From assembly GCA_905221605.1 (NCBI GenBank), contig CAJNDS010000118.1, positions 1 through 64,000 on the forward strand: a stretch of 64,000 bases of DNA, in the 5' to 3' direction. This document shows positions 10,301 through 19,405 of this stretch, piece by piece. Position 1 is the first letter of the stretch. Each line of letters begins with the position of its first letter. The DNA is from Symbiodinium natans (lineage: Eukaryota > Sar > Dinophyceae > Suessiales > Symbiodiniaceae). The position numbers and the translations under genes are program-made. Below the pieces are notes generated by a model. That model saw nothing but the letters and a program-made list of their open reading frames with translations, did no database searches and was not told where the DNA came from.

Positions 10301-10707
10301 TCACTGCGAAGTTCTTTCACGTAGTTAGGGTCCATGTCGCCCCATTCGATTGGTTCTCTGTCTGTCATACCGTCTGAAGGAGCTTTCAATCCCGTAACTC
10401 CTGTCCAATTACTGTCGGAGGGAGCTGGATGTTTGGGAGGGCTAGCGATAGAGGTCAACAATGACTCGTAGACTATCATTGTGATGGGAGTGCGTTTACC
10501 TTCAGTAATGGTAGCGTAAGTGCCATCCTTCAGTTGGCAAATTTGGAGATTGGGATTGATCTCATGGAGTTCTTGGATCTCGGTAGGTGCCGGGGGGGCT
10601 TCCCCCGACTGGTTTGCTGCCAAGATTTGAGCTGGTGGAGCGCCGGCTGCTACCTGTGGCCCGTCTCCGGCCGCGGCGGCGCCATCATGCTCGGAGGGGC
10701 TTGCCAT
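7399..10707 (-). CDS. LINE ORF1 RNA-binding protein
   Basis: 1102-aa protein upstream of ORF2 on the same strand. Residues 1-200 are Ala/Pro/Ser-rich. About 200-248 looks helical (FEKYHHEQVQPLLSRVAQIE), followed at about 252-345 by an RRM-like segment (CIIHGIPPF ... FLKLTFV). This resembles the coiled-coil/RRM layout of L1 ORF1 proteins. About 530-575 is a basic Gly/Lys linker (GKGKGKKGK). A possible zinc knuckle sits at about 667-683 (CDDC ... CAVC). The remaining 400 residues have no recognised domain, so the protein is much longer than L1 ORF1. The inferred role is packaging element RNA in the RNP. MASPSEHDG is a natural start, with about 200 bp of element leader ahead of it. The family assignment rests on layout rather than strong motifs. 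Confidence 0.75.
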   Translation of the reverse strand: MASPSEHDGAAAAGDGPQVAAGAPPAQILAANQSGEAPPAPTEIQELHEINPNLQICQLKDGTYATITEGKRTPITMIVYESLLTSIASPPKHPAPSDSNWTGVTGLKAPSDGMTDREPIEWGDMDPNYVKELRSDPIKYRMFMATHRSKQPRLEYQHAPGGTASFVAPVEQSSSSSVGPAPPLATSEPAFSQIAQDSMHTWFEKYHHEQVQPLLSRVAQIESQDLLSKFSKVEKVARLDRVAALTVQSDTHNRTCIIHGIPPFCSLKVIQDNLYYLLAACDLQMDDIQTTTNHLLTSSSAFLKLTFVRESHAKQFFQGFRRSKRYFRNRESGDDVHIRVERDLSVIERIERQPLLAVVDCLTKLPAEGDTIPIFTEYLRTDFNSLQLWQPDDNELLAQIIYLQDSEGNTVCHLGILPSHKTHILSVFAGALQTRMHDTLRFIQASANASRHRATTVRFHYSQSQDISNISPSEALKYFPYEIRPLELTTEVRDTLACSPNILLDTYAPSGLQPLIQQAMQDQSINPREFGKGARNKGGRFASRNDREVVMDDDQDDSRGKDAPKGKGKGKKGKRAHYYDFPTNRHSQRQDSAWHDDGWQQTPPRQYQWREPQPWNAPSPTPVPWQNQNPTPATDRRPGWGTGKPTAGGKGHRLLDDSTLSSNLVQCDDCSALLGTNSDCAVCVSSGHVEILQGFQRFQHLVPFSQPIIPWFPCPFFVEAPDGTLPSCNHDMKSPCYCCSTWDGFVTRYYSGSISQDEASPVVHSLMAAYERAIVELLEDPTVLYVKYQETYQEVYSMHLPDSVINWWYMVLTRATNTSDPLTDLPRPWKHITFTNQSPSLLSQYPAFHQLSYSVDSCNVQGCSMILRIVTHACSFIPEHLVQAFELPNLSVIAYLGYSPKDIITLDLIPWHSLVRETFRWAFQDSRAYESFTQESVETVAYYLLHNNSEFLLDQFCHIFANLLSRHTDLTAVFLGQAPFVNDPLRRLAAAGSSYFDTVYHNMAAIYGLHTTSKQHILAPNEALCTIYDLVVKMSPPNSTVQTHATAALSRNWNNRGNSMEALSLMLAERGEHTFIVGMAWIVLQLTYATQAYPWLAQYLQP

Positions 10708-10906
10708 GGCTATCGAAAGTTAGAATACCGTAAGTAGTGAGCAAGCACAAGCACAAATCGCGACCTAGATCAAAACTGAACTGCGCAGTATGCGAAGTGC
10801 TACCCCTAACGGGGACGCGTACAAACGTGTGCGTGCGGCACAACACAAGAGTTCTCTACACCCTAGGGGCTGTCCCTGGGCGTCGGGACGGCTCTGAGCC
10901 CGAGCC

Positions 10907-10920
10907 TGCCCGACATGTAT
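10907..10920. repeat. Target-site duplication of LINE, copy at the element's 5' end
   Basis: Exact copy of the 14 bp at 2320-2333. Sequence to the right (ATAGGCTC...) should be contiguous with 2319 in the empty site. The apparent plus-strand ORF 10737-11171 crosses this boundary and is therefore not a gene. Confidence 0.9.
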
Positions 10921-13069
10921 ATAGGCTCAAACCGCACCCCTCGTGGAACGCCGCAAGTGCAGGAAAAAGAGCGCCAAGTACCTGTGTTCTAGAAAGGTTG
11001 AGATTAGCCTTTAAACTTTTACAGGTCCAAGAACTGGACGGCACTTGGACGGACTGTGAAGCCCAGGCCCTACATGAACCTCCGCGACTCAGCCATTTGA
11101 CCACGCATGAGCTGCAGCTCCGTGCCTCCGTACCTATGAGGAGCTGTTACAAAGCCTGTCAAGCAGGTTAGCTGACCCAGACTACCTCTTGGAAGTCGCT
11201 GACAAGCTCCTTCACCTGCCGGAAACCTTTCCAGCAGCCTACCTGCAAATCTACGACCCGATTGTACCGATTTGCCTCAAGCTCTCTAGAGCTCTGCAAT
11301 ACCTGCACTTGGAAGCAATGCTAGGCAGCAATGCCCCGCAGCTCGATCGTGTTTCTCTCATGGTTGACAGCTTTGGACGAAGACTTAGAAAATGCCTCGC
11401 TGTCCCTGCTGATCACGAGACACTGGTGAAAGACCTCTCCGCGTGGCACAAACAGGCTGTTACCAGAGCACGCAGACAACGCTTAGCTGACTTCACGCAA
11501 GAGGTATATCAATTTACACAAAGAGGTGACTCTTACTTAGCTCATAAGACACTGCAGAAGCTTCGTCCCTGGCAGCCGCAGCCCAAAACTCAGCTAGTCA
11601 AGGACGGCTATCTGATGGCGGCTGAAGAGGAACTCAAACTCAGCAGGAACATGCGCAAGCAGTGTTCCAAAGGCATGAAAGGTTGCAACTTGAGGTCAGC
11701 AGCCTGCTGCCAACGCTCTCAGCCCCCCTTCTTTCGAAGCACATAGGCTCCATCAGACCTCATAAGGCTGCAGAACTCAGCGTCGGCAGCCGCGTGGAAG
11801 CTCTGCTCTGACTCGGCCAGTGAGCAACTTGTAAAGTACTGCAACGAACAGGCCCAAAAAGTGGAGCACAGCTCGCTTGACTCGGCAGTGATCCTATCTG
11901 CACAGCTGAAGGATACTGACCTATGCTTCATCCCCAAGCCCAACAAGCCCCCAACCAAGCCTTCTAACCTTCGACCCTTAGGCATCATAAGACGTCTGAT
12001 GCCCTCTCCAGAGTATCGATGCACACCAGAGAGGTAAGAAACATCTGTGCCCAATCGAGACTAAGCAGGCATTCCCAGCATGCTGGACAGCGCAAACCGG
12101 AGTTGGTGGGAGGGACTTATCACAAGCTTTTGACATGGTGCGCCGACAGGACCTCATGGACACTCTTCAGGAAGCTGGGGTACCGCCCGACATCCAGGGC
12201 CCCAGGGCTTAGTGGCATCTCTGCATTCTGACAGCAGATACACTGTTCGATCCCAGCAGGCCTCATGCTATGTTGAGTCCACAACAGGCATAAAGCAAGG
12301 CTGTAAATTAGCTCCTACCCTGTTCTCCCTGCTGACAGGAAAGCTGTTTCGCGAACTCGCTGAGGTTGTAGGCTGGGATCGCGTGATGCACTGCTTGACA
12401 GGATACGCAGATGATTTGACTGTTCATTGTAACATCACCAGCTGGAAAGACCTAATGCAGGCACACACACACACCATGATAGCTGATCTCCTACGAATTG
12501 TGAGGAAATACGGCTTCAAGGTGAACTCTGACAAATGTCACTTGATGGTCAAGTTGATGGGCACTGCTTCTGCCCGAGCTCAAAAACTCTTCAGTAAAAT
12601 AAGCATTGACGCCCAGGGAGTCAAACACCGCACATGGCGAATAGGGAGTACCAATGCCCAAGAAACCTTTCCACAATCTTCGTCTTTCAAGTATCTTGGA
12701 GTGTACGTGTCCTATGGTAACCAGGAGAAGGCGACGCTAGACTACAGATTGCAAGAAGGAAACGCTAAGCTGCAACAGGTCCGAAGATACGTATACAACC
12801 GAAGATTCTCGGGCCCAAAAAGAAGATTGAAGATTTGGCAAACTACCGTCTGGGCAACAGTCGCAGCAGGCCTGGTTGACATAGGACTCACAGCGGAGAC
12901 AGCTCAGCAACTGCGCAGTTGGTATGCCAGAATAATCAGAGCGGTCCTCAACAAACCTGTTCATCTCACGGGCATATCGACGAAACAGTTGTACGCTGAC
13001 TTTGGAATTAAAGATCCAGTCCAACTGCTGTTGGAACGCCAAAGCAATCGAGTCCGATCGCTAAGATAA
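10921..13069 (+). pseudogene. Degraded second LINE, reverse transcriptase region
   Basis: 11189-11746 encodes a helical segment of the kind found before LINE RTs, without strong motifs. 11750-12200 is broken by several stops and shifts. 12212-13069 is an open RT palm/thumb: KQGCKLAPTLFSL, then GYADDLTVH with the catalytic YADD at 12404-12415, then a KYLGVYV motif and the usual connector (LKIWQTTVWATV). It is a different lineage from the minus-strand LINE (the conserved motif is KQGCKLAP rather than RQGCPLSP). The fingers and first catalytic Asp lie in the damaged part, so it cannot make a working enzyme. The intact LINE at 2334-10906 inserted into its upstream region. Confidence 0.8.
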
Positions 13070-13171
13070 AGACAGGAATCCCAAACAAGTCCCGCTGCAC
13101 AGCAAGCGGCTCACAAGGATGCACAGCCTCCGCTCAGCAACCAAGATGCAGCGCTGCTCCCCAAGGCTCAC

Positions 13172-13890
13172 CAGTATGCGCAAAAGGTTCTCACTGAGTA
13201 TGAGACCTTGCTGGCGGCAACCAACGCTGAGGCAGAGACAAAATATTGCTGCAGGCATTGCTCCTTTCAAACCTCAACCGAGCAAGGGCTACGTATACAC
13301 GAAGCCAGAATGCACAGAGACAAGTTGGATCGATATGTCCCAACTGATTTCCTGCCAGAGCATTCGAAGGACGGACTACCAACATGCGCAGCGTGCCACA
13401 AGCACTTTGCTCTTTGGAAGGAACTGAAGGACCACCTTTTCTCAGGAGCCTGCACAGAGCCGGAGACCTTACGCAGAATCGATGCCCAGCACTCCGCGCA
13501 GAATCGATGCCCAGCACTTCGAACTGCCAGAAAAAGCAGGTTTGACCGAATCAGTGCATCCGTTACGCGAACACTTGACCAGCACGGCTGGACGCATACC
13601 GTCACGCAATTTACTTGGCAACCAGCTTCTAAGCGCTTTGTGGACCATTGTGTGCTCTGTGGATTCTGGACACCTGATCACACCAAAGTCAAATCGCACT
13701 TGCGTCAGGAGCATCGCAGGATCTGGGATGCGCAAGAAAGCATCACGCTGCAGTGCCAGACCCGGTGCAGTGTGGAGTACTCTTTCAAATCCAACCAGGC
13801 GACTCAGTGTTGCAGATAACCAGAACCACTACGGGACCACTGCACTCATTCTTCAAAGCAGCAAATTCCCCAGTGCCATCAGCTGCCAAG
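13172..13890 (+). pseudogene. C-terminal C2H2 zinc-finger segment of the second LINE
   Basis: The frame 13208-13819 encodes three C2H2-like fingers: YCCRHCSFQTS...H....H, PTCAACHKHF...H and DHCVLCGFWTP...H....H. They lie about 100 bp after the RT frame, where some LINEs carry nucleic-acid-binding fingers. The frame after about 13753 seems to shift, because the +1 frame reads on smoothly (GDSVLQITRTTTGPLHSFF). An in-frame 23-24 bp tandem duplication lies at about 13471-13520. Role inferred: binding of element RNA or target DNA. Confidence 0.6.
13471..13520 (+). repeat. Short tandem duplication (23-24 bp x2)
   Basis: The words CGCAGAATCGATGCCCAGCA and following bases occur twice back to back, interrupting the zinc-finger segment of the older LINE. 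Probably replication slippage. Confidence 0.8.
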
Positions 13891-14699
13891 CCTAAATCTC
13901 TGCCCTCTGCCGAAACAAAGCCCTTCTCCCTCGACAGGACTGCAGCGTGCCTCCTCCATCTTTTTTCTCTTCCTTTCCTCCTCTCTCCTCTCCTCTCCCA
14001 CTTGGCTCTCGTGCTTCAGTTGCCACGCAGGAAACGATCCCAAGAGATTCTTCCCATGATTCGAGCTTCTTCCACTTCTCTTCTCTAGCCGTCGTTTGGC
14101 CAAAGCTATGAACCTTCTCGATCAGAATGGTGCCCAAGTGCAAGCGCATTATGACATCCTGCGAAAAATGCCTGGCGCTTGCCGACCTTCATTTCCGGTG
14201 CCAAGAGAAGAAGTTCTCAGTGCATTAGCTCAAGATTGAAAGTCAAAGCGCTGCCTCCACGCAGCCCAAGTATTTCATCACTGTTTTCAAGCACACCGGT
14301 TTTAAAAGGCTCCACCTTAATGGTCAGTGTTATGTCAAGCCCTTTCAGTGTAGATCTGTTGCTTATCATGATGTCGTTGACGGTGCTCAGATTAATGCCA
14401 TTTGTCGTAATTGCAAACGGCAGAAGGGAGACTGGCGGTTGCGAGGTGCATCAGGTGCGTCAGATGTCTCTGAACAGCATGTGCTGTAATGCTGTCTGAC
14501 ATGCATGTGTTGTATGCACTTCTGCATTGCTTATCTTATCATACCTGAACTCCCTTCGGAGCATCGCCTTTGATGCTCAGTCTTGAACTTGCGCGTTTCC
14601 ATTAGGACTCAGGCCCTGGTGCAACCACTGCCTTGCCATGGTTTCTCAGTGACAGAGCACTGCGCTTGTATCTCAGGGCCGCAAGGACCGGGTTGTCAT
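13820..14699. other. No clear gene
   Basis: Contains a CT-rich stretch (about 13965-14000) and several short ORFs. The reading AKAMNLLDQNGAQVQAHYD (around 14105) looks protein-like but is short and stops at once. I cannot assign it. It is probably the remaining 3' part of the older LINE or another remnant. Confidence 0.5.
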
Positions 14700-15038
14700 A
14701 CTGTGGAGGCCACTTTCATGCGGTTGTCTTTAGCTTGTGTTTAGCAGCCCTAAATGTTGTTCCTTGTTTACAGGAGATTTTGGAGATTGCGTTGTTTTGC
14801 GTTTGTTTGCTATTTTTGCAATGTACTTTTGCTTTTGTTTGCACGTAGACCTGTTTTGCTGGATTTTGCGCCGGATTGTTTTTTCAAGATGCCTTGAGAT
14901 CTGCAAGACTCTCAGAGACTTTTGCGAATTTTTGCGCCTACGGGCCATGTGTCTTCAACAGATTGCATCTGAGCCGCTGCTCGCTGAGCGCTTTCTTGCC
15001 TCAAGCAGCTCCTAGGCCACAGCTAGCGTACTTGCGCC

Positions 15039-15389
15039 ATGTCTGCCACGTCGGAGCCTGATTTGTTGGCCGAAAAAAGTGCCCAGACACAGTCCGTAGG
15101 GTCCATGTTTGTGCTTCCAAGGTGTCGCAAGCCCTTCGCAACTCGCTCAGCGAAGTGCTCAGTGGAGGAGGTTGCCGAGGTCTTCAAGGCCGATTTTTGG
15201 CGATGCGAGAGGCTTCACATTCGTTGCGGGGCGCAGGCGCGGCCGGCCGGTGCGCGGCCGGAGGTGTCCAAGCTCATCCGTGCGCTGCTTGGTGGCCTAG
15301 CTGTGTATGGTTGTAGCAACAGCCATGCGCGGGGTCAAAGCTTTGGGTGCAAGAAACCAGTCGTGCCTTCAGTCAGGTCCTTGGGTTGA
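15039..15389 (+). CDS. Hypothetical 116-aa ORF in repeat unit 1
   Basis: ATG start (MSATSEPDLLAEK), 116 codons, Cys/Arg-rich, no recognised domain. Its copy in unit 2 (17602-17952) has a C-to-T change turning a Gln codon into TAG at about 17654. There is no sign that the ORF is under selection, and it may be fortuitous. It could be the N-terminal part of a retroelement protein. Confidence 0.25.
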   Translation: MSATSEPDLLAEKSAQTQSVGSMFVLPRCRKPFATRSAKCSVEEVAEVFKADFWRCERLHIRCGAQARPAGARPEVSKLIRALLGGLAVYGCSNSHARGQSFGCKKPVVPSVRSLG

Positions 15390-15779
15390 GTCTGACATGA
15401 ACCCTGAGGCAGGAAGTCAGTCTTGTTGTATAGCAAGTTGTGACGTGGACGGTGAAGCCAGGCAGACGTAGACTGTATTCCTTTTTCTGAACCCGATTGG
15501 TGAAAGACCAATGTGTACCTTGACGTTCTGCCTGAAGGCGCGAAGTGCTTCTTAGACGGTCAGCGACCATTGATTCGTATGGCAGGCATGCCCCAGCTTC
15601 GGCGCTCCGGTTGACAGAGGTCCTCGCCAGAAGCAGAAGAACACCTCTTGCGTCCTTCACCCTTTAGGGGACGACCGGTAGTATAATACTGACATTGGCG
15701 TGCGGTGATTGGGTGGCGGGTTTCCTGCACCTGTCCTTTAATAACTTTGTAAATTGCCAAAGGGTGAATCCAGTCCTGA

Positions 15780-16390
15780 TAAAGGGGTTTCCGCAGGGTT
15801 TCCGTTCATGTTTGTTAAGCAGGGTTTCCCTGGGTTTCCCTACAGTTTCGCGAGGGTTTCCGCGGGGTTTCTGGGGGTTTCCGTGGGTTTCCTTAGATTT
15901 CGTGCATGTGTTAAAACCTATTGGATGGTTTTGGTAGGTTCCTCAAGGGTTTCGTGAGGGTTTCCGTGGGATTTCGTGCAGTTTTTGAACTTTCCGGAGG
16001 TTTTCCTTGTCTCTAAAGTTTTGTGAGGGTTTCCGCGGATGTCCGTGGGTTTTGTCAAGTTTTGCCTTGGTTTTTTAAAAGCTTTCAGATGGTTTCCCTG
16101 GGGTTTTCTAAGGTTTGCGGGGTTTCAGTGGGTTTTGTTAGATTTTGCGTAGGTTTTTGAAGCTCTCGGAAGGTTTTTCTAATGTCTTGTGAAGGTTACC
16201 GTGGGTTTTCCATGGTTTTTGACAGCTTTGAAGGGGTTTCCGTGGGTTTCTTAGGGCTGTGTGAGGGTTTCCGCGGGGTTTCTGTGGGTTTTCTTATATA
16301 GGTCGTGCGCAGGTCTTTGAAGCTTCCAGTGGAGCTTTGTGAGGGTTCCTGCAAAATCTCCGCGGGGTTTCGATTGGTTTTCTCATGCTT
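15780..16390 (+). repeat. Degenerate GGGTTTCC(G) minisatellite, unit 1
   Basis: More than twenty copies of GGGTTTCC, GGGGTTTC or GGGTTTTC-like words in one orientation, with irregular spacing. It resembles telomere-type G/T bias but is not the TTTAGGG telomere repeat. Translations of it look like GFP.FP repeats and are not genes. Confidence 0.8.
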
Positions 16391-16792
16391 TGCGCGCTTT
16401 GGAAAAAGATGTCAGAAGCTTCAGCGAGGGTTTCCATGAGCTTCCATGGCACCATGGATTTCCTCAGCGTTACTTCAAGCTTTGGAATTTGTCACATGAT
16501 GCGGTCGGCGCTCGTCCAGATAGGCAAGATGCAAGCGGCGCAGTGTGTCGTGCGGCTTTGCAGCGCTGCCAGGTGAGGTTGTGGAGGTGGATGCTGATGG
16601 CAGGGAGAATCAGAAGTGACGCGGCCAGGCAGCCAGGAGCCGCTGGGGCTAACCCAGCTGTATTTTTCCGCAGGAGTAGGTTTTCCATATGTGCTCCGGG
16701 TCTTTGCGCAGGAAATTGTTCCGAGGCCAGATTCTGGGTCCGCTTTTGTGTGCAAAAGTCACGTCCGCTTGTGCGTGGCCTCCCCGGTGCCC

Positions 16793-17263
16793 GTTTCTAT
16801 TATGTTGATCACTTCCGCAAGAAAGCTGCCTGTGGGGGGTCGTTGTTCTTTACAAAAACAATTCTCCACGCTAGGAGCTTGCCTGTGGGTCAGAGTTGCT
16901 GTAGCGTCGCAATCTGGGGAGCGCAGGGGCTCGAAAAATGCAGATTTAGCGACACCAAAATTGGGGCCGCCAGGCGGCCCCAATTTTGGGGTCGCAGTTC
17001 CAGCCTTTTCATGTATTTACACATTATAATAAGGGAAGCTGGGTGCATTTCGTGGCCCCATTTTTGGGGCCGCGAGATGGCCCCATTGTTGGGGTCGCAA
17101 GTTTGAGCCCTGGGCTCACGCAGCTGGGTCTCGTCAGCGTGCCTGCGCCTGTCCTTGTTCCAGGAACCTTGGGGAGCAGCGTGCAGAACATAAGCTTGGG
17201 GATCAGGGGCTTGTCCGAAGCAGCTGCTTGCTTTTGTAATGCTGCAGCAGAAAGGGAGCTGCA
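16793..17263. other. Spacer between 2.1-kb repeats with inverted and direct repeats
   Basis: Contains the palindrome at 16955-16989 and, at about 17050-17100, two more copies of a related word (TGGCCCCATTNTTGGGG). No gene recognised. Confidence 0.6.
16955..16989. repeat. 35-bp near-perfect palindrome
   Basis: A 17-bp arm (CCAAAATTGGGGCCGCC), one A, then its exact reverse complement. It would extrude a tight, very stable hairpin. Two partially matching GGCCCCA..TTGGGG words follow within 130 bp, so it belongs to a small local repeat family. Confidence 0.9.
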
Positions 17264-17601
17264 ACTGTGGAGGCCACTTTCATGCGGTTGTCTTTAGCTT
17301 GTGTTTAGCAGCCCTAAATGTTGTTCCTTGTTTACAGGAGATTTCGGAGATTTGCGTTGTTTTGCGTTTGTTTGCTATTTTTGCAATGTACTTTTGCTTT
17401 TGTTTGCACGTAGACCTGTTTTGCTGGATTTTGTGCCGGATTGTTTTTTCAAGATGCCTTGAGATCTGCAAGACTCTCAGAGACTTTTGCTAATTTTTGC
17501 GCCTACGGGCCATGTGTCTTCAACAGATTGCATCTGAGCCGCTGCTCGCTGAGCGCTCTTGCCTCAAGCAGCTCCTAGGCCACAGCTAGCGTACTTGCGC
17601 C

Positions 17602-17952
17602 ATGTCTGCCACGTCGGAGCCTGATTTGTTGGCCGAAAAAAGTGCCCAGACATAGTCCGTAGGGTCCATGTTTGTGCTTCCAAGGTGTCGCAAGCCCTTC
17701 GCAACTCGCTCAGCGAAGTACTCAGTGGAGGAGGTTGCCGAGGTCTTCAAGGCCGATTTTTGGCGATGCGAGAGGCTTCACATTCGTTGCGGGGCGCAGG
17801 CGCGGCCGGCCGGTGCGCGGCCGGAGGTGTCCAAGCTCATCCGTGCGCTGCTTGGTGGCCTAGCTGTGTATGGTTGTAGCAACAGCCATGCGCGGGGTCA
17901 AAGCTTTGGGTGCAAGAAACCAGTCATGCCTTCAGTCAGGTCCTTGGGTTGA
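17602..17952 (+). pseudogene. Second copy of the 116-aa ORF, nonsense mutation
   Basis: Same reading frame as 15039-15389, starting MSATSEPDLLAEKSAQT and then TAG. The rest is essentially identical. Confidence 0.3.
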
Positions 17953-18349
17953 GTCTGACATGAACCCTGAGGCAGGAAGTCAGTCTTGTTCTATAGCAAG
18001 TTGTGACGTGGACGGTGAAGCCAGGCAGACGTAGACTGTATTCCTTTTTCTGAACCCGATTGGTGAAAGACCAATGTGTACCTTGACGTTCTGCCTGAAG
18101 GCGCGAAGTGCTTCTTAGACGGTCAGCGACCATTGATTCGTATGGCAGGCATGCCCCAGCTTCGGCGCTCCGGTTGACAGAGGTCCTCGGTCCTCGCCAG
18201 AAGCAGAAGAACACCTCTTGCGTCCTTCACCCTTTAGGGGACGACCGGTAGTATAATACTGACATTGGCGTGCGGTGATTGGGTGGCGGGTTTCCTGCAC
18301 CTGTCCTTTAATAACTTTGTAAATTGCCAAAGGGTGAATCCAGTCCTGA

Positions 18350-18960
18350 TAAAGGGGTTTCCGCAGGGTTTCCGTTCATGTTTGTTAAGCTTCTGGAGGG
18401 TTTCCCTGGGTTTCCCTACAGTTTCGCGAGGGTTTCCGCGGGGTTTCTGGGGGTTTCCGTGGGTTTCCTTAGATTTCGTGCATGTGTTAAAACCTATTGG
18501 ATGGTTTTGGTAGGTTCCTCAAGGGTTTCGTGAGGGTTTCCGTGGGATTTCGTGCAGTTTTTGAACTTTCCGGAGGTTTTCCTTGTCTCTAAAGTTTTGT
18601 GAGGGTTTCCGCGGATGTCCGTGGGTTTTGTCAAGTTTTGCCTTGGTTTTTTAAAAGCTTTCAGATGGTTTCCCTGGGGTTTTCTAAGGTTTGCGGGGTT
18701 TCAGTGGGTTTTGTTAGATTTTGCGTAGGTTTTGAAGCTCTCGGAAGGTTTTTCTAATGTCTTGTGAAGGTTACCGTGGGTTTTCCATGGTTTTTGACAG
18801 CTTTGAAGGGGTTTCCGTGGGTTTCTTAGGGCTGTGTGAGGGTTTCCGCGGGGTTTCTGTGGGTTTTCTTATATAGGTCGTGCGCAGGTCTTTGAAGCTT
18901 CCAGTGGAGCTTTGTGAGGGTTCCTGCAAAATCTCCGCGGGGTTTCGATTGGTTTTCTCA
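18350..18960 (+). repeat. Degenerate GGGTTTCC(G) minisatellite, unit 2
   Basis: Copy of the minisatellite at 15780-16390 within the second 2.1-kb unit, nearly identical in word order. This means the large duplication is younger than the minisatellite. Confidence 0.8.
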
Positions 18961-19405
18961 TGCTTTGCGCGGCTTTGGAAAAAGATGTCAGAAGCTTCAG
19001 CGAGGGTTTCCATGAGCTTCCATGGCACCATGGATTTCCTCAGCGTTACTTCAAGCTTTGGAATTTGTCACATGATGCGGTCGGCGCTCGTCCAGATAGG
19101 CAAGATGCAAGCGGCGCAGTGTGTCGTGCGGCTTTGCAGCGCTGCCAGGTGAGGTTGTGGAGGTGGATGCTGATGGCAGGGAGATTCAGAAGTGACGCGG
19201 CCAGGCAGCCAGGAGCCGCTGGGCTAACCCAGCTGTATTTTTCCGCAGGAGTAGGTTTTCCATATGTGCTCCGGGTCTTTGCGCAGGAAATTGTTCCGAG
19301 GCCAGATTCTGGGTCCGCTTTTGTGTGCAAAAGTCACGTCCGCTTGTGCGTGGCCTCCCCGGTACCCAAGCTCAGATCCTTTCTTTCAGTCGCCACTTCT
19401 GCGAA

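Larger units (their letters stand above)
2334..10906 (-). mobile_element. Intact-looking LINE (non-LTR retrotransposon), 8.6 kb
   Basis: Minus-strand element bounded by a perfect 14-bp duplication. It has about 200 bp of 5' leader (10708-10906), ORF1 (7399-10707), a 283-bp spacer, ORF2 (2445-7115), 104 bp of 3' UTR and a 7-8 nt A-tail. Both ORFs are uninterrupted at 1102 and 1556 codons, which stands out in a window where almost every other coding sequence is broken. The element is therefore probably a recent arrival and may be active. It is inserted into sequence that also holds an older LINE remnant (1-2319 joined to 10921 onward). Confidence 0.92.
14700..16792 (+). repeat. 2.1-kb direct repeat, unit 1
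   Basis: Starts at ACTGTGGAGGCCACTTTCAT and ends at CCTCCCCGGTGCCC. It is almost identical to 17264-19367, 471 bp further on. It contains a small ORF (15039-15389) and a degenerate GGGTTTCC minisatellite (about 15780-16390). Direct repeats of this length and similarity could be a tandem duplication of an element's 5' leader, or a pair of LTR-like repeats. No LTR signature (TG...CA plus TSD) was seen at the ends. Confidence 0.85.
17264..19367 (+). repeat. 2.1-kb direct repeat, unit 2
   Basis: Near-identical copy of 14700-16792. Visible differences include a 7-bp tandem duplication (GGTCCTC at about 18181-18194), CAGGG changed to CTTCTGGAGGG at about 18391, and scattered single-base changes. 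It leads directly into the Gag-like gene of element A (ATG 19406), so it probably acts as that element's 5' leader. Confidence 0.85.

Noticed and set aside
10737-11171. Plus-strand 144-aa ORF before the second LINE
   Set aside because: It crosses the LINE boundary and target duplication at 10907-10920; its first half is the complement of the LINE leader.
14876-15061. Small ORFs around the start of the 2.1-kb units
   Set aside because: Short, overlapping in several frames, no motif, and T/G-biased sequence.
15695-15957. ORFs rich in GFP/FP repeats in the 2.1-kb units
   Set aside because: Direct translation of the GGGTTTCC minisatellite; they repeat in both units but show no coding signature.
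15780-16390. Possible interstitial telomere array
   Set aside because: Words are GGGTTTCC-like and irregular, not TTTAGGG or TTAGGG.
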